DNA from: an uncultured Lachnospiraceae bacterium
Lineage (GTDB): Bacteria > Bacillota > Clostridia > Lachnospirales > Lachnospiraceae
Assembly (NCBI GenBank): GCA_910578645.1
Contig: CAJTQI010000012.1
Coordinates: forward strand, 1-64,000
Direction: 5' to 3'
Length of the DNA stretch: 64,000 bases
In this document: positions 1 through 8,500 of the stretch, one piece after another
Layout: every line of letters starts with the position of its first letter
How positions within the stretch are numbered: position 1 is the first letter of the stretch
Program-made: the position numbers and the translations under genes
Notes under the pieces: model-generated
What the model was told of the DNA's origin: nothing
The model's input: only the letters and a program-made list of their open reading frames with translations
Databases searched by the model: none

Positions 1-263
1 AATTCGGGCGAAGCGGTGATGAGCGTTTCCACCATCATCACGCTGTCCTTTCTCACCTTACAGCCTGCTTCTTTTACCATTTGGTTTATCTCTTTCTTGT
101 AGGTGTAGCGGGGCGGATTCACAAGATGGTAGTTATCTTTGGAGCGTTCCATATCAATATCTGGGTTGCTTTTATAGGCTTCTTTCTTCCGCTCGTTGTG
201 GCGTTCGCAAGCCGCAACGCCGCCTGCCTTGCGTTTCTGGAAACGCAGGATTGCATAGGGCAT
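1..263 (-). CDS. MobV-family relaxase (plasmid recombination enzyme), 5' part only
   Basis: The first 87 codons of a relaxase run off the left window edge. The start ATG at 261-263 has an AAGGAAG ribosome binding site. The visible part begins MPYAILRFQKRKAGG and shows MobV motif I, HNxR (HNER near residue 22), followed by the family pattern NPDIDMERSKDNYHL near residues 33-47. MobV enzymes nick one strand at oriT and lead it to the recipient cell; they need a conjugative element in the same cell. The matching oriT lies about 200 bases upstream. The equivalent gene in Tn4451 is tnpZ. Identification is firm although only the N-terminus is present. Confidence 0.9.
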   Translation of the reverse strand, partial: MPYAILRFQKRKAGGVAACERHNERKKEAYKSNPDIDMERSKDNYHLVNPPRYTYKKEINQMVKEAGCKVRKDSVMMVETLITASPE

Positions 264-675
264 AGTTCATCATCTTCCTTTCTTCGGCGGGTAATCTCCC
301 AAAGGGTGACGGTTGGTGACGGTGGTGACGGTGTTTTGGGGATACCCCCACGGAAGCCGCCGACTGTCACCGCACATTCTTCCATCCGAAGCCGCAAGGC
401 AGAGGATGGGCAGGGCGTAAGCCCTGCTTTAAGGGAGTCCAGAGGGAACGTCTGGCACACGACTTTGCCGGGCAAAGTGTAGTGTGTTACACCCTGTAAA
501 CGCAGTCGGAAAAATCAGAGGATTTTTCTGACCGCAGGGGTGGATAGACACGCCGCAAGCGGCGGGGAAATCCCACGCCTGCATTTTGCGTTTACGGGGT
601 GTTCTCCCGAAGGGCAGAGCCGCCGACTTTACATACATTTGCTATGACAGTGACAATAGCAGGGGGTATCCCAAA
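264..675. repeat. Dyad-rich intergenic region around oriT with long terminal inverted repeats
   Basis: No gene is seen between the relaxase and the ATPase. A long imperfect inverted repeat frames the region: 304-349 on plus and 662-706 on minus each carry three GGTGACGG-type units followed by TTTGGG(G)ATACCCC. Inside are ACACCC(T/C)GTAAACGCA in inverted orientation (489-504 and 587-602), CAGGGC/GCCCTG (411-416/421-426), CGCCGC/GCGGCG (551-556/559-564), and a GGAAAAATC/GATTTTTCT hairpin (508-516/521-529). Such structure is usual for transfer or replication origins; which proteins bind it is unknown. Confidence 0.7.
455..495 (+). other. oriT of the pMV158/MobV type
   Basis: The plus strand reads GCACAC (455-460), then a perfect dyad ACTTTGCC/GGCAAAGT (462-469 and 471-478), then GTAGTGTGTTA (479-489). 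This is the layout of the pMV158 oriT: GCACAC, an ACTTT...AAAGT hairpin, and the nick motif TAGTGTG/TTA. By analogy the nick falls between 486 and 487. It lies directly upstream of the MobV gene, as expected. The match to the nick motif is exact; function is inferred by family. Confidence 0.85.
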
Positions 676-1671
676 CTAACCGTCATCACCGTCACCACCG
701 TCACCCGACTGCCTTGTGAGGGAAATCTCCCTGCACCCTTTCTTCCTGTGGTAGCCGTAACGGATGTTGTTTTCACTAAGAAAACTAGCACGGTATTCGT
801 TGAGCCGCTTCGTCATGATGTTGGGCGGCGTTCCCGTTTCCCCCATCTGTTCCAGAAGCTCCGTTGCCGTCCCAGTCCATCCCTCCCTGCCCTGCATGAA
901 ATCCACCAGCCGAAAAAGAACGTCTGGTATCGCTTCTTTTGCAAGCTGTTCCTGCTCCTTACGCTCCACCAGTTCCCAACTGCAATCATGGAAACGGAGC
1001 GTAAACTCCTGATAGGGCGTGTCCCTGCCCGTCACATACAGCTTTGCGGCATTGGACGCACGGCTTTCCTGTTCTAAAACAAAAGTTGCGTCCGCACTCC
1101 CCGTCAATCCCGTCGTGCCAGACACTTTGTTGAACACGTCGCTGTCATTCTGCTTTCGGATATGGTGTACGACAATGACCGCCATAGCGTGCCTGTCGGC
1201 AAAGTCTTTGATAAGGGAAATGTCCCCGTAGTCGCTTGCATAGGCGTTGTCTTTGGAAGCGGTGCGGACTTTCTGCAAGGTGTCAATGACAATCAGCCTG
1301 CTGTCGGGGTATTCTTTCAGATAATCTTCCAACTGCACAATAAGACCGTCTGACAGCTTATCGCTTGCCACCGCAAAGTGGAGCCGCCCACTTGCTTCGT
1401 CCGTCAAGCGGAACAGCCTGTCCTGTATGCGGCAGAACGTGTCCTCCAGACAGAGGTAAAGCACATCGCCCTCCCGTGTCGGCATATCCCATAAGGGGAT
1501 TCCCTGTGACACACATAGGCAGAGCTTTAACATGAGCCAGCTCTTGCCGATTTTCTGTGAGCCGCAGAACAGGGTTAAGCCCGTGGGTATCAGACCGTCC
1601 ACCACAAAGGACGGCTTTTCAAGCGGCTCATAGAGGAGCGTGTCGGCGTTGACTGTCTGAAGCTTCTGCAT
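676..1671 (-). CDS. AAA-family ATPase (RepA/KaiC-like)
   Basis: A 331-residue RecA/KaiC-fold ATPase. Walker A is GSQKIGKS near residues 37-44; a Walker B-like strand LIVIDT lies near residues 125-130; VIVVHHIRK near 164-172 matches the sensor region of RepA/DnaB-like ATPases. The C-terminus (about 230 onward) looks like a winged-helix domain and ends in a Gly/Asp tail encoded by one arm of the inverted repeat. Members of this family accompany MobV relaxases on mobilizable elements and are presumed to unwind or handle the element's DNA. The start has a GGAGG site located inside a short upstream frame. The specific role here is inferred. Confidence 0.75.
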   Translation of the reverse strand: MQKLQTVNADTLLYEPLEKPSFVVDGLIPTGLTLFCGSQKIGKSWLMLKLCLCVSQGIPLWDMPTREGDVLYLCLEDTFCRIQDRLFRLTDEASGRLHFAVASDKLSDGLIVQLEDYLKEYPDSRLIVIDTLQKVRTASKDNAYASDYGDISLIKDFADRHAMAVIVVHHIRKQNDSDVFNKVSGTTGLTGSADATFVLEQESRASNAAKLYVTGRDTPYQEFTLRFHDCSWELVERKEQEQLAKEAIPDVLFRLVDFMQGREGWTGTATELLEQMGETGTPPNIMTKRLNEYRASFLSENNIRYGYHRKKGCREISLTRQSGDGGDGDDG

Positions 1672-1714
1672 AGGATTCCTCCTTTCGGGCGGTGTCTTTG
1701 GTTTTGTTGCACAT
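1628..1714 (-). CDS. Short upstream ORF overlapping the ATPase start (28 aa)
   Basis: An ATG at 1712-1714 follows an ideal AAGGAGG site (8-base spacing) and opens a 28-codon frame, beginning MCNKTKDTARKEE, that ends inside the ATPase gene and contains the ATPase ribosome binding site. The layout suggests translational coupling or a leader peptide. No family is recognised. It may simply deliver ribosomes to the ATPase start. Confidence 0.4.
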   Translation of the reverse strand: MCNKTKDTARKEESYAEASDSQRRHAPL

Positions 1715-1822
1715 AGCTGTGACCTCCTTAAATAGATTTACTCCCACGAAAAAGAGTGAGAGTATGTAATTCCGCCAATCCCACGCCGATAAAAAGCGGA
1801 TTTCTTTTTCGGATGGTAGCGG

Positions 1823-2296
1823 TCACGGTTGGAGATACTTCTTCATTTCTGCCTTGACCTTTTCCCTTGCAACTGAAACGGACTTCTGGACAGCGGAAGC
1901 GGTACAACGCTCCATCTCGCCAATCTGATAGAAATTAAAATCATACTCGTAATAGAGCAGGAAACGCCGCCTCTGTATCTCTGGCAGTCGGGCAACCGCT
2001 TTAGCAAGTATTTCATTTCTCTCTTTTTCAATCATCCTTTCATCAAGGGTTTTAGGAACCCGCAACGCACGTCTGTAAAGGGTTTCATCCCACACCTCGT
2101 TAAACTCCCTGTGCCGCTGGTTCCATTGCTGAAGGTTCCTGTTCCTGCGCTCCATCTGCCGAAATTCAACAAATAGCTGTTCTGATACTTCCAGTTCGTG
2201 TTGTTCTCCCTGCCCGTCCTTAAAGCTGATAAAATACCTTTTGCCGCTTTCCGTGGATTCCTCTCGAAGCGTGTATGTCTTTGCCCCGTATGCCAT
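1823..2296 (-). CDS. Sigma-70-like regulatory protein, element-borne (157 aa)
   Basis: The C-terminal half (about residues 90-157) resembles sigma-70 region 4: LPEIQRRRFLLYYEYDFNFY, then IGEMERCTASAVQKSVSVAREKVK, a helix-turn-helix. The N-terminus is charged and lacks region 2, so it is a truncated sigma-like activator typical of Clostridia mobile elements rather than a full sigma factor. The GGAGGAAAGGAA site supports the start. It is transcribed in line with the ATPase and probably controls element genes; targets are unknown. Confidence 0.7.
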   Translation of the reverse strand: MAYGAKTYTLREESTESGKRYFISFKDGQGEQHELEVSEQLFVEFRQMERRNRNLQQWNQRHREFNEVWDETLYRRALRVPKTLDERMIEKERNEILAKAVARLPEIQRRRFLLYYEYDFNFYQIGEMERCTASAVQKSVSVAREKVKAEMKKYLQP

Positions 2297-2362
2297 TTCC
2301 TTTCCTCCCGAAAAAAATTGAGTGAGAGGATTGCCCTCCCACCCAATAGCCCGTGGAAATGA

Positions 2363-2806
2363 TTAAATTTCCCCGAAAGGATAAAAAATAGGCTTTAATT
2401 TTTTACGGAGCCTTTCAAGGCGTTTATAGACCGCCCTTTCGGTAAGCCCTGCCATCGCCGCAATCTCCCTCGTGGAATAGCCCTGCATTTTCAGCAAGAG
2501 AATGAGCAGGGTATGCTTGTCCACCGTAAGCAGTGCTTGATACAGTGTTTCGTTCTCAATCTCGTCCAGTAAGTCCGCAATGGTATTCGGCTCTGCCTGC
2601 GGTTCGGTGTCTGCCATTCCCTCAAGGTATTCCCCAAAGTCGCTCGTCCATCGGTAAAACCGCCTGTTGGAATTAAAGTCCGCCCTGTCCTCCATGCGGA
2701 TTTGCTCAATGACCGCTTCATCAACGCCATGCTCACGCAGCACTTTTTCCTCGGCTTCTTTCCAGATACGCCATTTCCTGTCCTCACGTCCGTGGTTGTA
2801 TGCCAT
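2363..2806 (-). CDS. Sigma-70 region 4-like helix-turn-helix protein (147 aa)
   Basis: Residues about 90-140 form a region 4-like unit: LTVDKHTLLILLLKMQGYS, TREIAAMAGLTERAVYKRLERLRKKL. The N-terminal part is acidic and charged with no recognised domain; DFNSNRRFYRW is notable near residues 43-53. It precedes another sigma-like gene by 66 bases. Such pairs are common on Firmicutes mobilizable elements and are presumed regulators of excision or transfer; no direct evidence for the target is visible. Confidence 0.65.
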   Translation of the reverse strand: MAYNHGREDRKWRIWKEAEEKVLREHGVDEAVIEQIRMEDRADFNSNRRFYRWTSDFGEYLEGMADTEPQAEPNTIADLLDEIENETLYQALLTVDKHTLLILLLKMQGYSTREIAAMAGLTERAVYKRLERLRKKLKPIFYPFGEI

Positions 2807-3309
2807 TCCTTATTTCCTCCAATCCGAATTTTTGAAAATGTAAAAATCCAGATTGGAAAGGCGGCGAACGGCAGCCAACAGCAGAAACAGCACTGCGGCA
2901 CATTCCGATAAAAAACGACAAAAGAAAAACCGCAAAGGCTCTGTGACCTCTACGGTTATAGGAGATATATATTCTGTTAAGTGGAGATTCTACTTCTTGT
3001 TTCATGGTGAGAAGTAGCGTTGCATAAACAGGAATTTTTTTAACTGACTTCCTGCCATTCCCCAATATGCTATGTATGGATTAACTCTGCGTTGCATGAG
3101 CAGATGGATAACTGCCCGAAAAAAGAACATAAAAAACCTCCAAACTTTAAAACAGGTCTGGAGAGTGTCTGTTAAGTCTTTTCGGGTATAGCAATACCGC
3201 CCACCAATACACCGTTTTTTTATATGGTGGGCGTTTGCCTTAAAACCTTATGAAATGAAAAAGAGCCAATAAACTGTGATTTTATTTCACAAGTTCATCG
3301 GCTCCGCAT
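2807..3309. other. Gene-free stretch with one long-loop dyad
   Basis: I find no convincing gene in these 500 bases. A 9-base inverted repeat CGCCCACCA/TGGTGGGCG lies around 3198-3232 with an A/T-rich loop, and CTCCA/TGGAG around 3138-3163. A 93-codon minus-strand frame (2784-3065) overlaps the sigma-like gene and has no protein-like features. The stretch separates the regulators from the cargo and may mark an older insertion of the cargo block. Confidence 0.35.
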
Positions 3310-3486
3310 CTATGTGTCTGGCTCTGTGATGACTATTGTATGTAAATTTTTTACTTCAATTAGCGTTTTCTTCTTACACTTTGGACAATAGAGAGGGTAG
3401 TTCTTCAAAACGGTATCTTTTCTTATTCTGTCACGGGTTTTGTTACCGCAAACAGGACATAACAGCCAAACGGTATCTTTATTCAT
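3310..3486 (-). CDS. Cysteine-rich KTR domain protein (58 aa)
   Basis: A 58-residue protein beginning MNKDTVWLLCPVCGNKTRDR, with two CxxC pairs (CPVC near 10-13 and CPKC near 34-37) forming a zinc ribbon and the KTR motif at residues 16-18. The family is known almost only from Firmicutes mobile elements, often beside resistance genes; its function is unknown. It lies at the 3' side of the cargo block, 9 bases after the flavoprotein gene. Confidence 0.85.
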   Translation of the reverse strand: MNKDTVWLLCPVCGNKTRDRIRKDTVLKNYPLYCPKCKKKTLIEVKNLHTIVITEPDT

Positions 3487-3495
3487 TTTCTAATT

Positions 3496-4044
3496 TTATT
3501 GAATGGACACACCAAGCTGATATGCTTCATCCAATTTTTCATTCTCTGAAATATCACCAACATTCATAACCCCGCCACAAAGAACCTTTCCTATACTTTT
3601 CCATCCAAGGTGCTTTTCAAGACGGTCATACCAATATTCGCTTTCTTGAAAACCATACCCTTCTGCCGCCATAATCAGAGCCATATCCTTTTTAGGGTTT
3701 CGATAATTAGGATTACACTCCGCAACAGCAAACAGCCTGTCAAATGCAGTTTTTAATTGCCCGCTAATTGTCCAATAATATAAAGGCGATGCAAGAATTA
3801 CAATATCCGCTTCTTGATAAACAGGATAAATTACGTCCATATCATCCTTCTGCACACAAGGACTGTTACAATCTTTACCACCGCCGAAACATCCTTTGCA
3901 ACCATTGATATTCATTTCTCCAAGGAAAAATTCTGTAACCTGATTTCCTGCTTTTTCTGCTCCCCTTTTAAATGCAGCCGTTAATGTAGCTGTATTCCCT
4001 TTTTTACGTGGACTTCCATTCAGTATTATTATTTTTTTGCTCAT
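3496..4044 (-). CDS. Iron-sulfur flavoprotein / NADPH-dependent FMN reductase family (182 aa)
   Basis: A flavodoxin-like fold protein. The FMN phosphate-binding loop is NGSPRKKGNT near residues 9-18; a compact cysteine cluster CKGCFGGGKDCNSPC near residues 49-63 is typical of iron-sulfur flavoproteins; SPLYYWTISGQLK near 85-97 completes the flavin site. It probably moves electrons from reduced cofactors to quinones, nitro compounds or oxygen species in the cytoplasm. The ATG at 4042-4044 is preceded by a GAGG site; an upstream in-frame ATG lies inside the previous gene and is less likely. It follows a homologous gene by 17 bases, presumably in one operon. Confidence 0.8.
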   Translation of the reverse strand: MSKKIIILNGSPRKKGNTATLTAAFKRGAEKAGNQVTEFFLGEMNINGCKGCFGGGKDCNSPCVQKDDMDVIYPVYQEADIVILASPLYYWTISGQLKTAFDRLFAVAECNPNYRNPKKDMALIMAAEGYGFQESEYWYDRLEKHLGWKSIGKVLCGGVMNVGDISENEKLDEAYQLGVSIQ

Positions 4045-4061
4045 ATACCCAACCTCTTTTC

Positions 4062-4607
4062 TTATATGCTTTTTGCAAGAGCGATTGCTTTTTTGCAACC
4101 ATCCGTTTTTTCAATATCACCAACATTTAACACTCCAGGCACAAGTACTTCGCCTACCATATTCCATTTCAGCAAAGCCGCCGAACGCTCGATTGGAATA
4201 CGGACACCATCAAAAACAGACATATCATCTTCTTCACAACAAGCAATCAAGGCACACTCTTTTCCTGCTATATCTTTACCGCCTACCACGAAAGAAAACA
4301 ATTTATCAATCACGCATTTAATTTGTGCAGGAATGGAATACCAATAGACGGGCATTGAAAAAACAATCATATCTGCATGAAAAATATCAGTTGCAATTTT
4401 ATTAAAATCATCATCAAAACTGCAAGCTTTTCCCGAATGATAGCAGGTTTCACAAGCGTGACAGCCTCCAACATTGCTTTGTGCTGCATCAAACCTTATA
4501 ATGGAATGCCCATTTTTAGTCGTCGCTTCAATAAATGCTTCAGTCATACTTAAACTATTCCCTTTTTTACGCGGACTTCCAGTAATTACTACAATTTTTT
4601 TACCCAT
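4062..4607 (-). CDS. Iron-sulfur flavoprotein / NADPH-dependent FMN reductase family (181 aa)
   Basis: Paralogue of the downstream gene. It begins MGKKIVVITGSPRKKGNS, with the FMN-binding loop at residues 10-18, the cysteine cluster CHACETCYHSGKAC near 49-62, and SMPVYWYSIPAQIK near 84-97. Being first in the operon and divergent from an HxlR-type regulator, it is likely controlled by that regulator. Redox-stress detoxification (quinone or nitro reduction) is the usual role of such pairs; the substrate cannot be read from the sequence. Confidence 0.8.
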   Translation of the reverse strand: MGKKIVVITGSPRKKGNSLSMTEAFIEATTKNGHSIIRFDAAQSNVGGCHACETCYHSGKACSFDDDFNKIATDIFHADMIVFSMPVYWYSIPAQIKCVIDKLFSFVVGGKDIAGKECALIACCEEDDMSVFDGVRIPIERSAALLKWNMVGEVLVPGVLNVGDIEKTDGCKKAIALAKSI

Positions 4608-4646
4608 TCTACAAACTCCAATCTATTTTATAATTTGTGGAACACG

Positions 4647-4675
4647 TTGACTTCCGTGTCTCTCCATATTATAAT
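4647..4675 (+). promoter_or_regulatory. Sigma-A promoter of the HxlR gene, with overlapping dyad
   Basis: TTGACT (4647-4652) and TATAAT (4670-4675) are spaced by 17 bases, an almost ideal vegetative promoter reading toward the regulator. A small dyad ACACG/CGTGT (4642-4646/4655-4659) straddles the -35 box and could be an operator for the regulator and the divergent flavoprotein operon. Confidence 0.7.
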
Positions 4676-4745
4676 CATAGCAAGAATTATCTTTTAATCA
4701 AGTACGCACATTATTGTTATATACTTACCAAAAGGAGAGTGTAAA

Positions 4746-5084
4746 ATGAACGAACATTGTATTTCAAAAGAATGTTTAGCAACAACAGGTTTCAGTTATA
4801 CATTATCGTTGATAAATGGAAAATACAAAATGACAATTCTATATACACTAATGGAATTTGGCGTTGTCCGATTCAATGAAATGAAAAAATATATCGGTGG
4901 AATTTCTTTTAAAACACTAAGTTTGTCTTTAAAGGAACTGGAAGCAGACCAACTTGTACATAGAGAAGAATATCCCCAAATCCCTCCAAAAGTTGAATAT
5001 AGTTTAACTGAACGTGGAAAGTCACTCATTCCTATTTTAGATGGTATGTGTGAGTGGGGTGATAAGAACAGAATAATAAAATAA
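4746..5084 (+). CDS. HxlR-family winged-helix transcriptional regulator (112 aa)
   Basis: The only plus-strand gene supported in the window. It shows HxlR features: the N-terminal cysteine context CLATTGFSYTLSLINGKYKM, the helix-turn-helix VRFNEMKKYIGGISFKTLS near residues 39-57, LKELEADQLVHRE, and the wing YSLTERGKSL. HxlR proteins often sense electrophiles or quinones through a conserved N-terminal cysteine (here Cys11 is a candidate) and control adjacent oxidoreductases. The divergent placement next to two flavoprotein genes fits. AAAGGAGAG precedes the ATG. Confidence 0.85.
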   Translation: MNEHCISKECLATTGFSYTLSLINGKYKMTILYTLMEFGVVRFNEMKKYIGGISFKTLSLSLKELEADQLVHREEYPQIPPKVEYSLTERGKSLIPILDGMCEWGDKNRIIK

Positions 5085-5086
5085 CA

Positions 5087-5120
5087 CTTAAAACGGCGGT
5101 AGTTCAATCCCTACCGCCGT
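5087..5120 (-). terminator. Intrinsic terminator after tnpV (minus strand)
   Basis: A perfect 10-base stem, ACGGCGGTAG/CTACCGCCGT (5093-5102/5111-5120) with an 8-base loop. On the minus strand it is followed by TTTTAAGTG, giving a short U-tract for transcripts leaving tnpV. For the plus-strand regulator it offers a hairpin without U-tract, so it may serve both converging genes. Confidence 0.7.
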
Positions 5121-5128
5121 TAGTCTGT

Positions 5129-5503
5129 CTATTGATAAATCAATTCCCTCTCAACAAGCTCCCTCGCACAAGCTCTTATGTTATTCATTCTTCCAACCCA
5201 TTCTAAGGCATTTTCTTCTTTTAGTCGTTCCGTTATGCCCTGTGCCTGTTTCATGCCCTCTATGAGCCTTTCAAAGCGTTCCTGCGCCTGCCTGTCAATG
5301 TCGGCAAGGTAAGTATTCAGCCTGCCGCTTGTGAGAAGATTGGTGTATGTAACCTTGCGGTACTGTTTCAGATAGTCCAGATGCCGCTGTCCCCATGTGC
5401 CTATCGGCTGTTCTTCTTCGGCGGGTAAAGCTATACATGGAATTAAATAGTCACCTTGCCTTTCGTATTTGCCGCCCAGTTCCTCAAAAATCGTCTTTGC
5501 CAT
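5129..5503 (-). CDS. tnpV: TnpV transposon-encoded protein
   Basis: A 124-residue member of the TnpV family first described on Tn4451. Features are RQGDYLIPCIALP near residues 16-28, GTWGQRHLDYLKQ near 37-49, a coiled helical middle, and the C-terminal GRMNNIRACARELVERELIY. It aligns along its length with the second TnpV at 11884-12240 (shared YL.P, YLK, MNNIR, E.Y patterns). Function is unknown; family members lie near element ends. Here it lies just inside the inferred right end of the nested element, with its ribosome binding site GTGGAGG in the junction sequence. Confidence 0.85.
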   Translation of the reverse strand: MAKTIFEELGGKYERQGDYLIPCIALPAEEEQPIGTWGQRHLDYLKQYRKVTYTNLLTSGRLNTYLADIDRQAQERFERLIEGMKQAQGITERLKEENALEWVGRMNNIRACARELVERELIYQ

Positions 5504-5509
5504 TGTCTG

Positions 5510-8500
5510 TTACCTCCACATTCTTTTTATTTTGAATGTCCGCAAAATCCGTCCTACATCTCTCGGCCTCCACGGGCAGTCTAAATCATGGCTGGCAATG
5601 ATTAAATTCTGGACGTTTGTGCCTGCCCCCATCTTAAACGTGCTGCCCATTAAGATTCGCACGGCTCCCCTGCGTACCTTTGAAAACAGCTCTTTTTTCT
5701 TCACCTCCGTGTTGGCGTCATGGATAAATTCTATCTCCTGTGGCGGGATTCCTTTCGCAATCAGTTTATCCCGCACGTCATTGTAGACGCTGAATGTCCC
5801 GTCATTCTTCGGCGTGGAGAGGTCGCAGAACAATAGCTGTGTGAGTTTCTGCTCCCTCCCCTCCTCCCAAAAGCGGTAGACTTCATTGACGCAGGCGTTG
5901 ACCTTGCTCTCCGGCTCGTCCGGCAGCATTTCATTGGTGAGCCGCTGGTCTAACGCCAGCTTGCGCCCGTCATTGGTAATTAAGAGCATGTTGTCCTGCA
6001 TGGGGTTCACCATGCCGTTGCGCACACGCTCCGCCCGCTCCCCTAACGTCTGTACCATATCCTTTTGTATCTCGCTGGGCTTCACCGCCACTACCTTGTA
6101 TTCCGCTTCCGGCACGGGCAGGTTCAGCATATCGGCGGTCTGGATGTCCGCCACTTCCCGGAACATCATCATAAGCTCCGGCAGGTTGTAGAACTTCGCA
6201 AACCTCGTTTTCATCCGGTAGCCGCTGCCCTCCGGGGCTAATTCTATGGCTGAAACCGTTTCCCCGAAGGTGGACGCCCATGCGTCAAAATGCTGCAAAT
6301 GGTTCCGCACAAGGGTGTTGTACTGCAAATACCGCTGCATGGTGTAAAGCTCCACCATTGAGTTGCTCACGGGGGTTCCGGTGGCGAATATCACGCCTTT
6401 CCCGCCCGTTATCCCGTCCAGATAGCGGCATTTCATGAACATATCGGATGATTTCTGCGCCTCCGTCTGTGCGATGCCGCCCACGTTCCGCATTTTTGTG
6501 TAAAGGTAGAGGTTTTTATAGCCGTCCGCCTCGTCCACGAACAGGCGGTCAATGCCCAATTCCTCAAAGAAAACAACGTCATCCTTGCGGCTCTGGTCGT
6601 TGAGTTTTGACAGCTTCGTTTGCAGGGATTTTTTCGATTTTTCCATCTGCTTGATGGTGAACCTGCTCCCACCGTTCCGTTTTGCCTCCGCAATCCCGTC
6701 TATAATCTCATCAATCTGTTCCTCCAGCATACGCTGCTGTCTTTCTGTACTGAGCGGGATTTTCTCGAACTGACTATGCCCGATAATTACTGCGTCAATG
6801 TCGCTGGTTGCAATCCTCGCACAGAATTTCTTCCGGTTCTTCGTTTCAAAATCCTTTTTCGTTGCCACAAGCAGGTTGGCGGCAGGATAAAGCTGGAGCC
6901 ACTCGGCGGCGAACTGCTCTATGATGTGGTTCGGCACCACAATCATGGATTTGTTGCAAAGCCCTAACCTCTTGCACTCCATCGCCGCCGCAACCATCGT
7001 GTAGGTTTTCCCGGCTCCCACCACATAGGCAAGCAGGCTGTTCCCCCCGTAAATGATGCGGGCGGCTCCGTTTTTCTGGTGCTGGCGCAGCTGAATCTCC
7101 GGGTTCATGCCATAAAAATTTAAGTGGCTCCCGTCATATTCCCTCGGTCGGATGGCGTTAAAGTTTTCATTATAATATGCCGTCAATCTCTGCCTGCGCT
7201 CCGGGTTCTGCCAGATCCAGTCCTGGAATGCCTGCTTGATCAAGTCCTGCTTGCCCTGCGCTATGGCGGTTTCCTCTTTGTTTAAGACTGCCTTTTTCTT
7301 CCCGTCCTCGGTGGGGATATAGTCGTACACACGGGTGTCCCGCAGGTTTAACGTGTCCTCGATAATCTTATAGGCGTTGACACGGTGCGTCCCGTATGCG
7401 TTGTTTGCCTTCGGGTTCCCCTTGTCGTTGCTCTTCCCCTCGATGTTCCACTCCCCGGTAAACTTGGAGAAATGGATTTTGATATTCCATCGGCTGTAAT
7501 TCGGCGTGTCCAGTAGCTGGAACATAAACTCCGACACGTCGCTGATGGGAATCCATGTGGCTCCCAGCCGCACACTGATTTCCGATGCGGTCAAGTCCTT
7601 CGGCTGTACCTTTTCCAGTGCCTCCACGTTGATTTGATAGGCTTCGGACGCTGCCGCCGCCAGCTTCGCCTCTTTCAATTTCTCCCGGACATTGCCGGAT
7701 AAATATTCATCTTCCGAGACAAACTCCGGCTCCCCTCCCGCCACATCTGGCAGGCGAAAAATCACGCCGGACAGCTCCCGCTCAATCTCCTCTGCGCTTT
7801 TCCCGGTAAGGGAACACATATAATCCATATCGACTCTGGCTTTTTCTGACAGGGAGAGCGACAAGGCTTCGCTGGCCGTGTCCACCTTTGTCACCGCCTG
7901 ATGGGGCTTGATGGTGCGCTTGTGGAACATATCGGCTTTCTGTGCGTGTACGCCGTCCTCCGCCACAACTTCCAGAGAACAGAGCAGCGGGTAGCTGTTA
8001 TCGTCCGAAAACACCATGCTGTTCGCCCTGGCATTGAGTATCCCGTACTTCTTCTGGAACGTGTCATAGAGCTGGTTTAGCTTCCTCTGCTGTCCCTCGA
8101 TGACCGTATCGGCATACCCCTCCGTCTGGTAGGCAATCAGCTCCCGCACACAGTCACGGATGGCTACCATGCCCTTTACACGGTTTGCGGCGGTCACAGA
8201 CATCTCAACGGGCTTCATGCGGCTGTTCTCCCGGTAGTAGATTTTCCCGTCATAAACGGTAAAGGAGAAGTTGGCAACGGACGGATCGGCGGGGATGCTG
8301 TTATCTTCCTCCTCCACCATTTCGTCCGTTTCATATTCTGCAATCTCCGCCTGAATGTTCTCCACCGCCCCTGCAAGCAGGCTTTCAAGGCTCATGTTCT
8401 CATACGGGCGGCAGGTGCTGTCCATGCCGTACTGCGTACTCTCCATCACCATCTCGCCCAGAACCATCTCCGGGTGTTCCACAAAATAGCGGTTCTGCGT

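Larger units (their letters stand above)
1..5563. mobile_element. Nested Tn4451-type mobilizable element, one end
   Basis: This stretch carries a MobV relaxase start, an oriT, an AAA ATPase, two sigma-like proteins, cargo genes and tnpV, the gene complement of mobilizable elements moved by large serine recombinases (Tn4451 family: tnpV, tnpZ/mob). Its right end is placed where the methylase/helicase reading frame stops matching its family, after the residues CPWRPRD (about 5558-5563, AGAGAT on the minus strand). GA dinucleotides are the known crossover sites of the TnpX/TndX recombinases, which fits, but the exact junction and the recombinase gene (expected left of position 1) are inferred. 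Confidence 0.6.

Noticed and set aside
2784..3065. 93-codon minus-strand frame in the gap after the sigma-like genes
   Set aside because: It overlaps a supported gene, has no good ribosome site at its start, and its residues show no domain or compositional sign of a protein.
5510..5560. Simple frameshift as explanation for the shortened methylase/helicase
   Set aside because: No frame after the junction continues the helicase motifs; tnpV begins almost at once, so insertion fits better than a frameshift.
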